The notes beneath the pieces were generated by a model. It saw nothing but the letters and a program-made list of their open reading frames with translations, made no database searches and had not been told where the DNA came from. A program made the translations under genes and the position numbers. A DNA stretch of 64,000 nt from Gavia stellata (taxonomy: Eukaryota > Chordata > Aves > Gaviiformes > Gaviidae): NCBI RefSeq assembly GCF_030936135.1, contig NC_082594.1, forward strand, positions 57,189,703 to 57,253,702, read 5' to 3'. Positions 50,830 to 63,149 of this stretch are shown piece by piece. The number at the start of each line of letters is the position of its first letter. Positions within the stretch are counted from its first letter, which is position 1.

Positions 50830-52010
50830 ACCCCAGCCGGGGCTGTTACGTGCGCCAGAGGAAGGAAACGCGAGCAGTGCCTTAAGAGGTGGTTCAGACG
50901 TTTATTCAGGCTAATTCCACGCAGTCCGGCTGTGGCAGTGCAGGGCTCGTCAGGCTCTGCACCCCTCCTCAGCGTTTGGGGTGACAACCCCAGGTTTCTC
51001 CGAGGGGAAAGGCGCGTGCCCTGCCCCGTTGGCACCGCTGACCGCAGGCCCGCGCCGGCCCGCGCCGCGCGGCGGCGGCAGCGCTAGCTTTCCAGGGGCT
51101 GGAAGTTCCTCCGCCGGGGAAGGCCCCTCAGGGAGGCAGGGGGAACCCCGCCGAAACCCCTCGGGGGCCGGAGCAGCTCCGGCTCCCCCTTGGCGGGGGG
51201 GCCGCGCGCGGCGCGCAGGGGCTGCCGAGCCCAGGCGCGGCGGGGAGCGGCGGGCCGGCGCCGCCAGGGGGGGGCCCTTGGGCCGCTCCGCACCGCCCCG
51301 GGGAAAGGCCTGCCCGCGGCCCCGGCCCCAACGGCCGCCCGCCGAGGGGCCGCGCTCCGGCGGGCCCGCGGCCCGGCCAGCGAGGTGCCGGGCCGGCCCG
51401 CCCGGCCCGCGCTCGCCCTGCTCGCGGCGCACCGAAGCCGCCTCGAGCGTAGCGCCTCCGCCCGGTACCCGCCTGCCGAAGCGGTCGCCGCCGGAGCGGC
51501 CGGGCGGGGCAGGCGGGGGGCGAGCGCAGCCCCTCGCCGGAGCGCGCGTCCCGCTGCCGCGGCGCTGCCTGCCGGCCCTCCTGCCCACCCGCAAACGGCT
51601 GGGGGCGGCGGCAGGCGCTTCCCTTCGCGTGGCTTCGCCCGCCGAAGAGGCGAGGGGCCGAAGAGGCCACAGCCGCCGCGCGGCTCCTCCGGCGGCGGCC
51701 ATCAGCGGGGCGAGCCCCAAACGCGGGGCCGTGCCCGCGCGGCCGCGGCCCCTCTCGCCGGAGCGCGCCCGGGCCCGAGCGGGCTGAGCCTCCGCCGGCG
51801 GCGTGCGGCGGGACAGCGGCACTGCCGGCCTGGGCCAACGGCCTCCTCGGGTTCCTTCTCCTTTGCTTCGGGGTTCCGGGTCGATTCCCCCGCCCCCCCC
51901 AGCCCACAATTGTTTTGGTACACCTGAGCCGCTCTTCCACACGCTCGGGAAAACCGGGAGCGCGGCTGATGCCGAGTCCCAGCGAGCGAGACGAGGGAGA
52001 GGAAGGGAGC
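50830..52010. promoter_or_regulatory. large CpG island, no gene recognised
   Basis: About 1.2 kb of very GC-rich, CpG-dense DNA, richest at 51000-51990. Several frames stay open on both strands at once, as expected of extreme GC content, so a coding call is not supported. Its size fits a promoter or Polycomb-type island of a developmental locus. No start site or splice donor could be assigned. Confidence 0.7.
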
Positions 52011-52966
52011 CGGAGAAGTTTAGGAAGAAAAGTGTGAGATTAAAAAAAAAAAAAAAAAACCAACCAAACCACGAGTCTTTAGAAAAATCCTGACTGTCTG
52101 AACGTGCGTGTGTATGTGTTTTCCCTCCTGCCAAAGCAGGATGTCAAATACTGTTCTTTCCCCCTCTTTTTTTAAGCAGGCTAAAAGGAAAATTCTTCAC
52201 AGAATCTTAAAGAACTTTTTGACACAACAGCTGCAAAATCTATTTTCTAAACAAAGATTTATACATATTTATATGAGCTTAATCCAGATTTTTTTTTTTT
52301 TAATAAATCATTCTCAGAACTGCAGAGGTAAACTATATGTAAATACCTCAAGTAATAGGCTTGTAGTGCAAATCACATCATTTTATCTTCAATTTTGCAT
52401 TCGTTTTTCTGGCTTAAAGGTGCATCAGAGATATGCATTTTAGCATATTCAGAACACGGGGCGTGAAATTAAATGTTTGACAGAGTGAGAAAAATATACA
52501 GACTTTGGAGATGCCTTAAAAATAGTAATTTATGCAGATCTAGAGGAGTGAAATCATTTGCAATGGAGTGACCCTCTCTCCAGGAATTTTTTGCTCAGTG
52601 TTCTTCTCTAATCTCCTGCTGTATCTTCATTTTTCATTGAACTAGCCAGTTTTCTGCGAAGCAGTCTTGTAGATAAGGGAAGTGCTAAAAGAAGAAGAAA
52701 GAAGAAGCTCAGTGGGTCCGTTTCCATTGCACTTTTACCCAAGGCAATGGGCAGAATTTAACGGATTCCTTCCAACATATGTTTTTGCCAGATAAGTAAA
52801 CAGTGTGTGTCGGAAATGAAAAAGCATTTGCAATTTAATGACATTACAGCTCTCAGCTTAGGCTGGCGTGCTGCGAGGCGAAAAGCAGAAAGAGAGAGGA
52901 GAGTAGAAAGAGAAAAAGAACAAAGTTCATCTTCCCTTTTGTGCATTTTTATCAAGGAAAATATTA

Positions 52967-53231
52967 CTTCTTTCCCCCTCTTGTTCTCTTTTCTTTTTCT
53001 CTTTGCTTTTTTGTCTCACTCATTTACATTTTTTTCTTTTCTCTCCTTTTCTCTCCTCTGTTCACTTTTACCTTTTTCTCCCACTGCCACCGACTCGTTT
53101 CCTTTCACACCACCCCCCCCCCATTGTGTCGCCTTATTCATCTATTTGGCCCATTCAGTTTTTACCTATAAGGAGCTGTTTATCCAACAATGTATCTTTT
53201 TCTTTTTTCTTTTTTTTTTTTTTTTTTCCTT
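52967..53231 (+). repeat. long polypyrimidine region
   Basis: The plus strand is overwhelmingly C and T, built of TTTTCTTTTCTC-like units with a C-run near 53110 and a T-run at 53210-53227. It precedes a CpG-rich patch directly. It may form a triplex or exclude nucleosomes; this is inference. Confidence 0.8.
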
Positions 53232-53279
53232 CCCCGTGTTGTACTCCCGGCGCTAGAGCTCACAGTCAACAGGATTGTT

Positions 53280-53600
53280 GGAGGGATTATAACGTTTCAT
53301 TTCGAAGCGCGACAAATCTGCTCGCCTTCCCTCCGTCCCCGCTCTCCCCAGGCTCGCCGGTCCCTCGCAGATGCGCGACACCCTCGGGGCCGGGATCCCC
53401 CCCCGCCCCGTCCCCGGGCTCCGCGGCGGCGGAGCAGGGGGAGCCCCCGGGGCGGGGGCAGGGGGTGCCGGGCAGGGCCGCCGTCGGACGCGCCTTCGTC
53501 TCGTCCCCCCGATGTCCCCAGACATTAGGCGTCGAGGAGAGCGCAGCGAAGTCGCTGGCTCCCACCCGAGGGTTGCCCTGGAGGTTGGGTGTAATTGAAA
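53280..53600. promoter_or_regulatory. short CpG island
   Basis: A CpG-dense block of about 300 bp follows the polypyrimidine region. No coding sequence recognised. A T/G-rich simple stretch lies just beyond at 53700-53757. Confidence 0.55.
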
Positions 53601-53929
53601 AATACCTCCAGTCAGTGGCAGGTCCCGTCGTATAGGCACATGTCTGAAAAGATGTCTAAAGAAAAAAATGTACTTCTCTAAAGACCCGTGCATGGGTTGT
53701 TGGGGTTTTTGGGGGGTTGGTTTTTGTTTTGTTTTGGTTTGTTGTTTTTTTTTTTACCATGAAATTACATCTTCCACATCTCCTAGATCCGGTACTTGGT
53801 AAGTAAAAAGGGAAATCTGTTTGGACATAAGGAGGTAAAGTAGCTAGAGGTGGTAATTTAATCAACCGAGGATATATTTCAATGTTTTTTTTTTTTTTCT
53901 GGTCTTCTAGGCATTAGCACTTTAAATTC

Positions 53930-54560
53930 ATTATGTCTGTTTGACAGATATATGCAGCCTTAAGGATCTAAAAATGAAATCCAAGAAGTATAGCCTGCTA
54001 GGGGACATATATTGAAGTTAAGAGATTAAAACGGTCTAACCATTGCAAACAGAATGGAACATCTCGCATTTCTCATTCCTTATAAGCATGACTATTTTGC
54101 AGATGTTAAATACGGTCTGCTCTAATTATGAACCGGGGGGGGACGACCCGCTCAAGAGCCGAGGCTTTCTAACTTTTACATTGATGAAGTGGATATTAGA
54201 AAGACAATACGAGCTCCTGTGCCGTCTCGGGCTGGGGAAGTTTTACATGGGGGATTTTTCTCTATCAATAATTTAATAAGGAGGGTGCAGCAACAGCAGC
54301 GGCAACCTTCCTACATGCTTTAAAGACTCGAGAATCGTGCATGAATTTCCTATAAGGCAAGTAACAAAAGAGCCAAATGAGAAGAGCGGGTCTTTTTTCC
54401 GTCTAACTGGGACACTGAGGACTCTGTGTCATCAGAGTAATTTAGCAATGTTAATGATCTGTAATATTAATACATCATACTTGAAAATGGGGAAGAGTTG
54501 TCATAATTAAATGCATTAAGCCACAATTAAAAAGTCATCTAAGCAGTTGTAAAGATACCA
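53930..54560. promoter_or_regulatory. candidate conserved noncoding element between CpG islands
   Basis: A non-repetitive stretch, AT-rich toward its right end, is packed with homeodomain-type cores, including CATAATTAAATG, CACAATTAAAAAG and GTAATATTAATAC near 54460-54540. It is flanked by CpG islands. This pattern is common in enhancers near developmental regulators. Conservation could not be tested here. Confidence 0.3.
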
Positions 54561-54599
54561 GCGGCGATAAGGTTGTTCATTACACTGCAAACCTCTCTG

Positions 54600-55250
54600 C
54601 CCGTGGAAATCTCTCCCTGACAGGGCCGGTTGCAGCCGCCCCGGCCCCGGCCCCAGTCCCGGCCCCGGTCCCGGCCCCGGTCCCGGCCCCGGCCCCGGCG
54701 CAGCCGCAGCCGCAGCAGCCGCGCAGGAGGGCGGTGGGGCACACGCCGCACCGCCCCATCGGCCCCTCTCCAGCTGCGCTGCAGCGCTTCCTGCGGGGGG
54801 GGCGGGGGGGGGGGGGGTGTGCTATGTCCGCAAGCCCTTTGGCGGATCCGCTCTAATTCTTCGCGGGGGGAAAAGGACAATCCATCCCAGACACACGTGT
54901 CCGCACACGCGGGTCATAAACCCAGACCCACGCTGCCCCTCGCTCGGCGGCTGAGAGGCCCTGCTGTCCCCTCCCTGCCTGCACGGACACGCAGGGCCGG
55001 GGACAGAGCCGGGCGGGACCCGCGGCACACGGGGCGGCCGTCGGGGGCGGCCGTCGGGGCGGCTCCTGGCCGGGGCTCCCCGGCCCCGGGGGTGGCCGGT
55101 ACTCAGCCCTTCCGTCCCGGCACCCCCGGCATCTTCCCCGTGCTGCTGGGGGGGCGAATGCCTGAGCCACGGGACTGAGCCTTGAGCAGTGGGACCGAGT
55201 CCTCCACCTGCGGGGCTGAGTCCCCGAGCCACGGGGCTGTCTCTGCCCAG
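54600..55250. promoter_or_regulatory. CpG island with G-run
   Basis: GC-rich and CpG-dense block containing the hexanucleotide repeat and a nearly pure G stretch at 54796-54819. Open frames exist on both strands but none resembles a protein family. Confidence 0.55.
54639..54699. repeat. CCGGCC/CCGGTC hexanucleotide tandem repeat
   Basis: About ten six-base units alternate between CCGGCC-type and CCGGTC-type, giving runs of GGGGCC-like sequence on the minus strand. A GCAGCC-rich run follows to about 54722. The minus strand could form G-quadruplexes. Confidence 0.85.
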
Positions 55251-58200
55251 GATCTGCCATGCGTAACCACCTTCCCGGGAAGCCAGCATGTGCCCGGTAG
55301 CATTTCTGTTGAAACTGTGTGGACATCTGCATTCGGGGTGTGAGCAGACACAGTCTGACAGTGCAGGCTGTAAGGCCTGGCCCTCATGCTGCCCAGATGC
55401 TGCCAGCCACCCCACGGGGGCAACAGCCCCACGCATTTCCCCATGTAACTCGTGAAAACCTCATCCCCAGCCTAGTTCTGTCAAAACGATCCTGCTTTAA
55501 AACAATCCAGTACAAAAAAATGTTCGCGCTCAACCAGATCACTGCTGATAGCCAGAGTGTTTCTTCTTCCATCCCTGGCAGATTTTTCATCCCATGGACA
55601 CGCACAGTGATTTTCAGGCTGGTTTCCTAATGGAGAAAAGGTTGCACTACCAGGCAGTGTGCTTATGTAGGGCTCTCTGGTGGTCCCCTCCTAAAAACTG
55701 CTTATCTCTTTGGCCAAATTCAGGCAAATCTGGCTGAGGGAAGATGATCTCGCAGCCTTTTATTATGGAAATGGGCGGCTGGGTATAGGAGGAAAACCCA
55801 GTCTGGTGATTCCAGACGAAAAGACGCCAACACAGGCTCAATCCTATCAATCTGACATAGAGATGATGATCGTCCTAACCCAAGGAAAAGTTTCAGACAG
55901 ATCTTGAGCATAATTCCAAAAATTAGGCCTATTTCCAGCCATAATCCACAACTCCACACAAATGTAGGCTTACTTAGCCTGGAACTGCTTGGGGAGCTGC
56001 AGGACGTGGACATTGTCACCTATATGGGGTCCTGAGAGGAGCACTGTGCATTTCACCTGCTTATACATTTCCCACTCCTGTTGATGTCAGAGATGATTGT
56101 GATTGCTAAAAATAACAGCAGTGCAAATAAGGGGGATAGAAGTAATGACAAATCAATGGATGGGAGTAAAGAATACAAAGTAAAAGTAAGATAATTTGCT
56201 CAATCTTCAGATATGGTATTTAGCTAAAGTCAATGCTTTTGTATTTTGTTTTGTATTGCTGTTCAAACGTACCTTAGAAATATCCATGAGATTAACATCC
56301 TAGCTGGATATTGCTATTTACACCAGCATGTTAATGAAAATCATTTACATATGTAACTATTTACATATATAAGTCCAACTTTCATATATGGTGCGTGTGT
56401 GTTTCCTCGGAGGTTCCTGCCTTCCACGGGAATGTTGCTCCTTTGAGTAACAGCATGACCACGAGAGCTCACTACTGTGACCTTTACTGTTGAGACAGTC
56501 TTCGTTTGGATTTGTTAAAAATCTACAGGTAGAAAATGGATATATCCTGCAGAACCACCAAGGTGTAAGTTGTGATAAACCAGGGAGAGCAAGTAAAATG
56601 ACAATGCCAAAGTGATGGAATATTTGCTTACGTGAGTGTGGCTTTCTTAAAGAGCTGAAGGGAGCTTTATCTCCCCTTCCAGCATCCATCAACGCTGTAC
56701 ATATTCCAAAACTATGTGATAAGATCACAGCTGTGCGACCACATGGCCTCCCATTCAAACAGAGCTGGATCTATTTCTCTTGTGTATTCGTCCATCAGAA
56801 GAATCTCACGCATCCTCAGCTTTCTGTCTCACTGCTTTCTTAAGTTTGCCTAACACCCATGCTTGATCCCAGCATTTATATCCAAACAGTTGGATGCAAA
56901 ATAACCTTGGACTTGAGCTGGCACTTAGGTCCATGGCCAGAATTCCTTGAAAACACTCAAAATAATCTTGACTTAAGTTGGGAAGGAGTTGTTACCTATT
57001 ACCCTTGGAAATGGGAATGCACCTTTCATGGTCTGTGGCCAGCACTGCATCTCGGAACCTCATTTGTGGTCGACTTGTCCAACCATGTTACAAGCATGTT
57101 TCATACGGTATCTTCATAGAGAAGATGAATGTTTGCCCCACAGAGCTTATGTGGTGTCCTGGAGAAGCCTTGTCTCCAGTGCGAAATCCCAGAAGATATC
57201 TCTGCTGGACCTTCCCTGGAATTCAGCCCTGAAAACACTGACCTGAACTCAGGGTCCCTATAAATGGTCTTTATGAGCTTCCCCACTGCCTGCTGCAGGG
57301 CTGAGATTCAGAGCCCAAGCTCTAGGGTGATGTCTTGGGGTCAATAGTCCTGGGCCAGTTTGGGTGCTGGAAATGTCTTACAGCCACATGTTCTGGGAGC
57401 TTCCACAGGTGCCTGGTGACAGTGCCTTGAAGAAGACACATGAAAGAACAGCGGTTACCTCACCGACTGTAAGATGCAAGGTATGTATTTTATTTGGAAA
57501 CATTACATTTTGGTGTTCTAAAAGGGATTTATTTAACTAAAAATGTCCAGGCTGTGGAAAAACATTTTTTACTGCTGTGCATGTGTGAGTGTATGTTTAT
57601 TTTAAGTCTTGACAAATGAAAACTGTACTCTTTGGCCAGCTCTGCTATGCATGCAGCCTGAGATACATTCCTGGGACTGGAGAGCGAACAAGCCCAGTGT
57701 GTGATACAAGACAACAGATAATCCAACGTGCAAACAGGATGAGGAACAGGTAGAATCATCACTAATATCAGAATAAGCAGCCATCCATCCCACCAACTGC
57801 CTTGATTTTGTTGAGTGTTTTGCTGGTGCATTTGGAGAGGTCAACTTTAAGGAGAGATGAGGAGGAGTACGCTATACAACTAACCTCATAGGAAGCTCCT
57901 TACGCACAGAACTGGGCAAAGCTGGAGATGCTTGAGAGGGAAGCTGAATCAATGGACCATGAAGATGGTATCAAAAGCACAAGAAAGGCAGAAGCACATA
58001 TAGCAACACTGTAGTTAAGGAATAAGATGTGGTTGTCAATGCTAACACAACAGTTGTGTTGATACTGTTGAAAGCTGTGTGGAGAAAAGGGGTGCAGAGG
58101 AGGAAAGCACAGCAGGAAGTGGTCACATGGGTGAAGGAGACCCATGCACTGTTTTAAAAGGGTAGAGGGAAGACGGACAAAAGATATTTGTCAAAGGAAT

Positions 58201-60680
58201 TTACACTAATCTAAATGATGTAAGACTTGACCACGGTTTGGTTTGGTTTGAAGGACGGTAGGGGAAGGTCAAGGCTCAGAGATAATGGTAGGAATATTAA
58301 GCAAGGGAGGAAAGTGGAAGAAAACACTTAAAGCCTGAGAAACTAGGGGCTTACTCTGAGCTATGCTGAATTAATGCTGGTATGTTAAAAGCCATGAAGA
58401 TAAGACATTTTGAAAACAACTACAAAGACAGAACCTGAGCGAAGAGGGATATTCTGTGCTGTCACAGGGAAGGTAATAGATGAAGCCGTCTTCTTCTCTA
58501 GAGTCACCAGGGAAGGGAGAGTTAAGGGAAAGAAAGGGTGAAAGAGGCAAGTCTTTGGGACTTAGCTAAAAGACAGTGTGAGCAGCATGAGGGACTTGTC
58601 ACGTTCCTGAGCTAGAAGAAATAGATCTGGAAAAGATGGCCTCAAAAAAAAGACCAAAAGAAACAAATGCTGAAGAGCGTGGCTGCAGGTGTCAGAGGCA
58701 GATGAGAGTTTGAAGAGGATGAGAACAAACCATGGGCCAGAACTTGAAAGAGCTGGATGGAAAACGTTGAGAGAGCAAGCACAGGTGGCATGTCCAAAGG
58801 AGGAGGTTGGTTGGAATATCTTCTGCCGTCAACAGGAGGTGTTTAGCAGGGTGGGATATCGGCTCCTCTTGCAGCTGCAGACAATGTTAGTTTGCTACTA
58901 GATGTTCAGCTCTATCGGAGCTTTGTGGTGTGCTCCCAGGTGACAGGCATATTTGTCAGAAGTATTATAATACCTAGCTAAGGCAGACTTGCTCTGCGGT
59001 TATCATCACTTATCCACAGCTGATCATAAATAAATATTTTAGTATGTGACATAACTCCCCTCCTTTCAATTTATAGAAAGGTAGCACAGGAGAGAATTAA
59101 TGTTTTCTTTCAAGTGTGGGTTTTGGAGGCTGTCAAAAACTTAACTAGTCATATGGAAACAATACCTACAAAACCAGTGCCTCATAAAGAGCACCCTCTC
59201 CCTAAAACCTCTCAATCTTATAGCTGAATCCTTCAAAAGTGAGAGATCTTTTTCTTTGTTACAAGCTAGAGGTAAAATATTCTGCTCATTTAGAGGGAGT
59301 GAGCCTTGGGTAGATCTTATTTGATGTAATAAAAATTGCTATCGAGGATTTCAGAGCAAATTAATCAGAAAAAAACTGTAAATACGTCTTCAGCAATTGT
59401 TTTGATTAGTAATCTCTAAATAAGGTGTCCTAGTCGGTCATCCAGGAGCTAAGTTTGTCATTAGCTCATGTCAGAAAGAGCATTCTCAAGCATACTTATG
59501 AGATGTAAATTAGAGACTAAATTTTCATGTAATCCGCTATCCTCTTCAACTTTTCACTTTATTAAGCAGAAAGGAACTTTTACATGAATTTAAAAAAATG
59601 TTCCTAAAAGTGATCCAGGTGCAACTTCAAGAAGGAGCATGTTTTCATCAGGATTTATGGCCCTCTGAAGAGTTTGGAGCCGAGAAGCTAATTAATTTAT
59701 TGCAAATCATCAACGAAAAAAAAAAAGGTTGGGTAAAAGGCTGGTCCTGGTGAAATCCGTGCTAGAGATGTCATTCTCCTTAGTGTGGTCTGATTTTTCC
59801 CCAGTATCTTTTATCTGAGACCAATAAAAATCTGATGCAGTTACTTTCTGATTACTTTTACATTTGGGACTTCTTCTATTTAAATTTCTGAGATTATGTT
59901 CAAAATGCAATAAAATATTAATATTGCCGATTTTTAATAAAATAATCTGGATGTGACAATATAGTTTGATTTGTGCAGATATGTATGAATGGACATTGCT
60001 TATACAAAATGTTTCGGTAAATATTGGCCAGCAATACTGGTTCCTGGACTATTTGAATGCTGGCTTGCTAATTGTTAAATTTAGCTGATGAGATGCAAGA
60101 GCAAGTATTATTTATCCTGTATGCAGAATATTCAGGCCATAAAAACAAATTTCGAACATACCTTTATTCTTCGGTAATTACAGTAACAAAGTCAAGAAAG
60201 GCTGGTCAAGAAATGACCATAGCCCAACAACCGGCCGGACTTGGGCAATTACGACAGGTTTTAATGAAATGTCATTGCCCAGTGACGCCCGAGAACATGC
60301 ATTCAAGAAATTGCTTCAGCAGTACACGACAGGCAGGGGCCAAAGCTGGCGATGGAGTCTCACGGGGCTGACCACGCACTTGGACAAACCACGCTGGATG
60401 CCCACGCTGGCATTTGCGAAGGAGGCTCCCGAAAAAAAGACGTGTCTAATGCCCATGTCCTGTAGTCGTCCCTGGGCTGTAGCTAGGCATCTTTCTGAAG
60501 CTGAGCATCAGAGCCTGAAATCTCTTGCTTCACCCACATCTTAGGTTTCGACTGGAGCTCCGCATGCTGAACAACGCCTACATTTTACCCCATAAGTATC
60601 TGAGATATGTAAGTAAAGCACCCACGGAGCAGAACCCCAGGACGCCCCTCCAACCCCTGCGAGCAGGAATGCCTTAAATT
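55251..60680. other. intergenic DNA, mostly unremarkable
   Basis: No coding sequence supported. It is mixed-composition, largely non-repetitive DNA. The part at 59330-59720 is AT-rich with SOX- and homeodomain-like cores (for example AATTGTT at 59395-59401 and GCTAATTAATTTATT near 59690) and is the best candidate for a conserved element. Confidence 0.5.
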
Positions 60681-60689
60681 CCCCTAACC

Positions 60690-62100
60690 TCTAAGCTTCT
60701 CCCTCTCCTATCTCTAGCCATCTCACCCTCCAGCCCGCAAAGTGCCCCGGCGAGAGCAGAGCCCTCGCCGGCACCGCGGGGGAGGCCACCTCCCTCGGCA
60801 GCACCGTGGCCGGGGCGGTCAGAGCGGGCGCGGGAGGTGGAAACCCTCCCCGGGCGAGGCGCGGCCCGGGGCTGGAGACCCACCTCCTGGGCGAGAGGTG
60901 CTCTGCCAGGCCCGAGCAAGGGCGGGGAGCACACGGGCTGCGGGGGAAGCCTCGGGGCTGCCCGATTTGGGGTCCCAGGTGCCTGTAGGGAGGCGAGAGG
61001 CTGGCGATGCGGGGTCAGGTCTGCTGGGAGTCCCAGCAGGTCCGAGGAGCGGCGGCCAGGCTGCCGTGGCGGGGTTTCCCTGACCCGCTCCCCCGGGTTT
61101 AGGCTGCCGCGTTGCCTTTAGCTATTAAAATCGTCAACAGGTCCGGAGGGGGAGCGAGACCACAGGTGTGTGTCCTCCCTTCCAGGGGTGGCTGGGTTTT
61201 TTTCTGAGAAAATAAATCAAACCCATCCCGGCTGCAGCCCCCGAAGGAGAGGGATCTCGTCGGTTCCAGCTCGGAGCAGCGCGGCACCCCCGGGGGGCTC
61301 AGCACCCGGCACGGCACGGCGCGGTGCTGAATGCACCCCCAAGACCCCCAGCGGTCCCCACAGCGGGTGGAGCGAGTCAAAGACCCACACGCAGCTCTCT
61401 CCTCGGCTTCCCCCGACGCCCCCCTAAATTCCCGGCTCCGCACGGTCTGTCCCCGGGGTGCCCTTGGCGGAGCCGGGGCTGGCACGGAGGCACCGGGGAG
61501 ACGCGGGGAGACGCGGGGGAGACAGCGGAACGTGCTCGCACAGCATCGGGCCGCGTCGGGGGTGATGCACGGCCGGCGGCGCTACCTGCAGCCGCTGCGG
61601 GAGGCCGGGAGGGTCGTGCGAGGGCGAGCAGGAGGGCGGGGGGACGCACTCAGGCTGCCGCAGCCGGGGCAGCCGCTCTGCCAGAGCCGGGGAAGGCTGG
61701 GGGGGGTCCGGCCGCCAGCCCCGTCTGGGCGGGAGACGGGCCCGCAGCCGCCCCTCCGGGCTGCCCGGGGAGGGGCGGAGGGGGATGCGCATGGCCCTGC
61801 CGTCCCGCGGGGCTATTTCACCTGCTCCCGAGCAAACGGTGCCGCGAACTGCGGCGAGGGGCGACGGGCCGGTCCCCGAGTCCGTGCCCAGCCCCGGCGG
61901 GGCGGGCAGCCGGCAGCCGCGGGTGGGCCCGCCTCCCCCCGGGACGCCCACCCGGGGCAGGGGTCGGATGCGGAGGGGTATGGACCCCAGCCCGGCTCTG
62001 CTGCTCGCCTCAACCTGTGGCGTGGGATTTCCTCAGCAGGTGTGAAACGGGAGGACAAGGAGTGGTAACGCCTTCCTGGCGATGGGGACTTCGCCTAACG
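60690..62100. promoter_or_regulatory. large CpG island, no gene recognised
   Basis: About 1.4 kb of GC-rich, CpG-dense DNA with open frames on both strands and no recognisable domain. It has the size of a developmental-gene promoter island. The AT-rich non-repetitive block at 62130-62380 beside it contains TGCTAATTGATTT, ATAATTTGGGTTATTAAG and GCATTAATAAAC, suggesting an attached enhancer-like element. Confidence 0.6.
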
Positions 62101-63140
62101 TGAGCCAGCTGACGGATGTCTGCGCCCCGTCATGCTGAAATATTTGAACATAGGAAGAAACAGGATCGGCGCTACCGATTAACTCCCGAAGTATGTTGAA
62201 AATGCAGTGTCACTTGTCTTAAGAAGGGCTTGGTTTTGTCTGCGGTGCTAATTGATTTCTGTTCAGGCTGATCCCTCTTAAAACATGACCAGATTTAATG
62301 GTTCTTACTCCCGAGCTCTATGCTACAGAGATAATTTGGGTTATTAAGACGCATTAATAAACAGTTAATAGACACCCTTTTTTTCCAGAGAGAAAAAAAA
62401 GAGAGGCAAGCTCTTCTTCAGTCCGAAATGAATGAGCAGCCTCTACCGAAGCTCTCCCGCACTCGGGATCAGCAGTTAATGCCCACGCGTGTCAAAAATA
62501 CACTGCAACTGGGGAAGTGGAGGTGGCTTGTCCCACAGAGCCCAGGGAAGTCCTTCTCCAGCGTCGCACGGGAGAAAGACGGTCTGCAGCATCTAAACAA
62601 AGGAGCGGTGACTAATTTGGTCTCTGACTCCGCCGATGAGAAAATAGCTCCCAACAAGTGCACCGAGCCCTGCTTCAGCCCCTGAGCAAAAGAGGGCGAG
62701 TCAAATTCCGCGAGTCAAATTCCTCGAGTCAAAGTCTGGGATGTGCTAGAAAGCCGCCTCGCTGTTAAGGCCAGGAGGATGAATTCATATTGTAGGGAAC
62801 CTGAATGAAAGCTGGGTTAGATAACTTGTCATTTTCCTGGCTCCAGCCTCCGCTCCCGCCTCCTTCCCCTCCACCCCTCCAAAAAAAAAAAGAAGAAGAA
62901 AAAAAAAAAGGCTTATAAGAATTTGCTCTGGCCTTCTTTTACTTTCTATCTGGTACGTCTCATATTTCATTTCTGGCAGCCAAAGAAATCTTAATAAAAA
63001 GAACGTGTAGAAGCATTTCCAGGGGAATAATTTGATCAGGAATCATTGCTGGTTTTGGAATTAGTCCTAAAACTTATTAAAAGTTGAACAATCCCAGCAC
63101 ATATTCTTCTCTTCCAGGGATCCTTTTCCTGCGTTAATAG
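62101..63140. other. AT-rich non-repetitive DNA between CpG islands
   Basis: Contains candidate enhancer-like stretches at 62130-62380 and 62930-63110 and an A-rich run at 62880-62910. No coding sequence recognised. Confidence 0.45.
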
Positions 63141-63149
63141 CCTTTTTTC

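Noticed and set aside
51190-51927. 245-codon open frame on the plus strand overlapping the same island
   Set aside because: Overlaps the open frames on the other strand, has the same low-complexity composition and no recognisable motif.
50950-52134. 394-codon open frame on the minus strand
   Set aside because: It lies in an extreme GC-rich CpG island where several frames on both strands are open. The translation is Arg/Gly/Ala/Pro-rich with no domain.
61324-62103. 259-codon open frame on the plus strand
   Set aside because: GC-driven open frame in a CpG island; the translation has no family similarity I can recognise.
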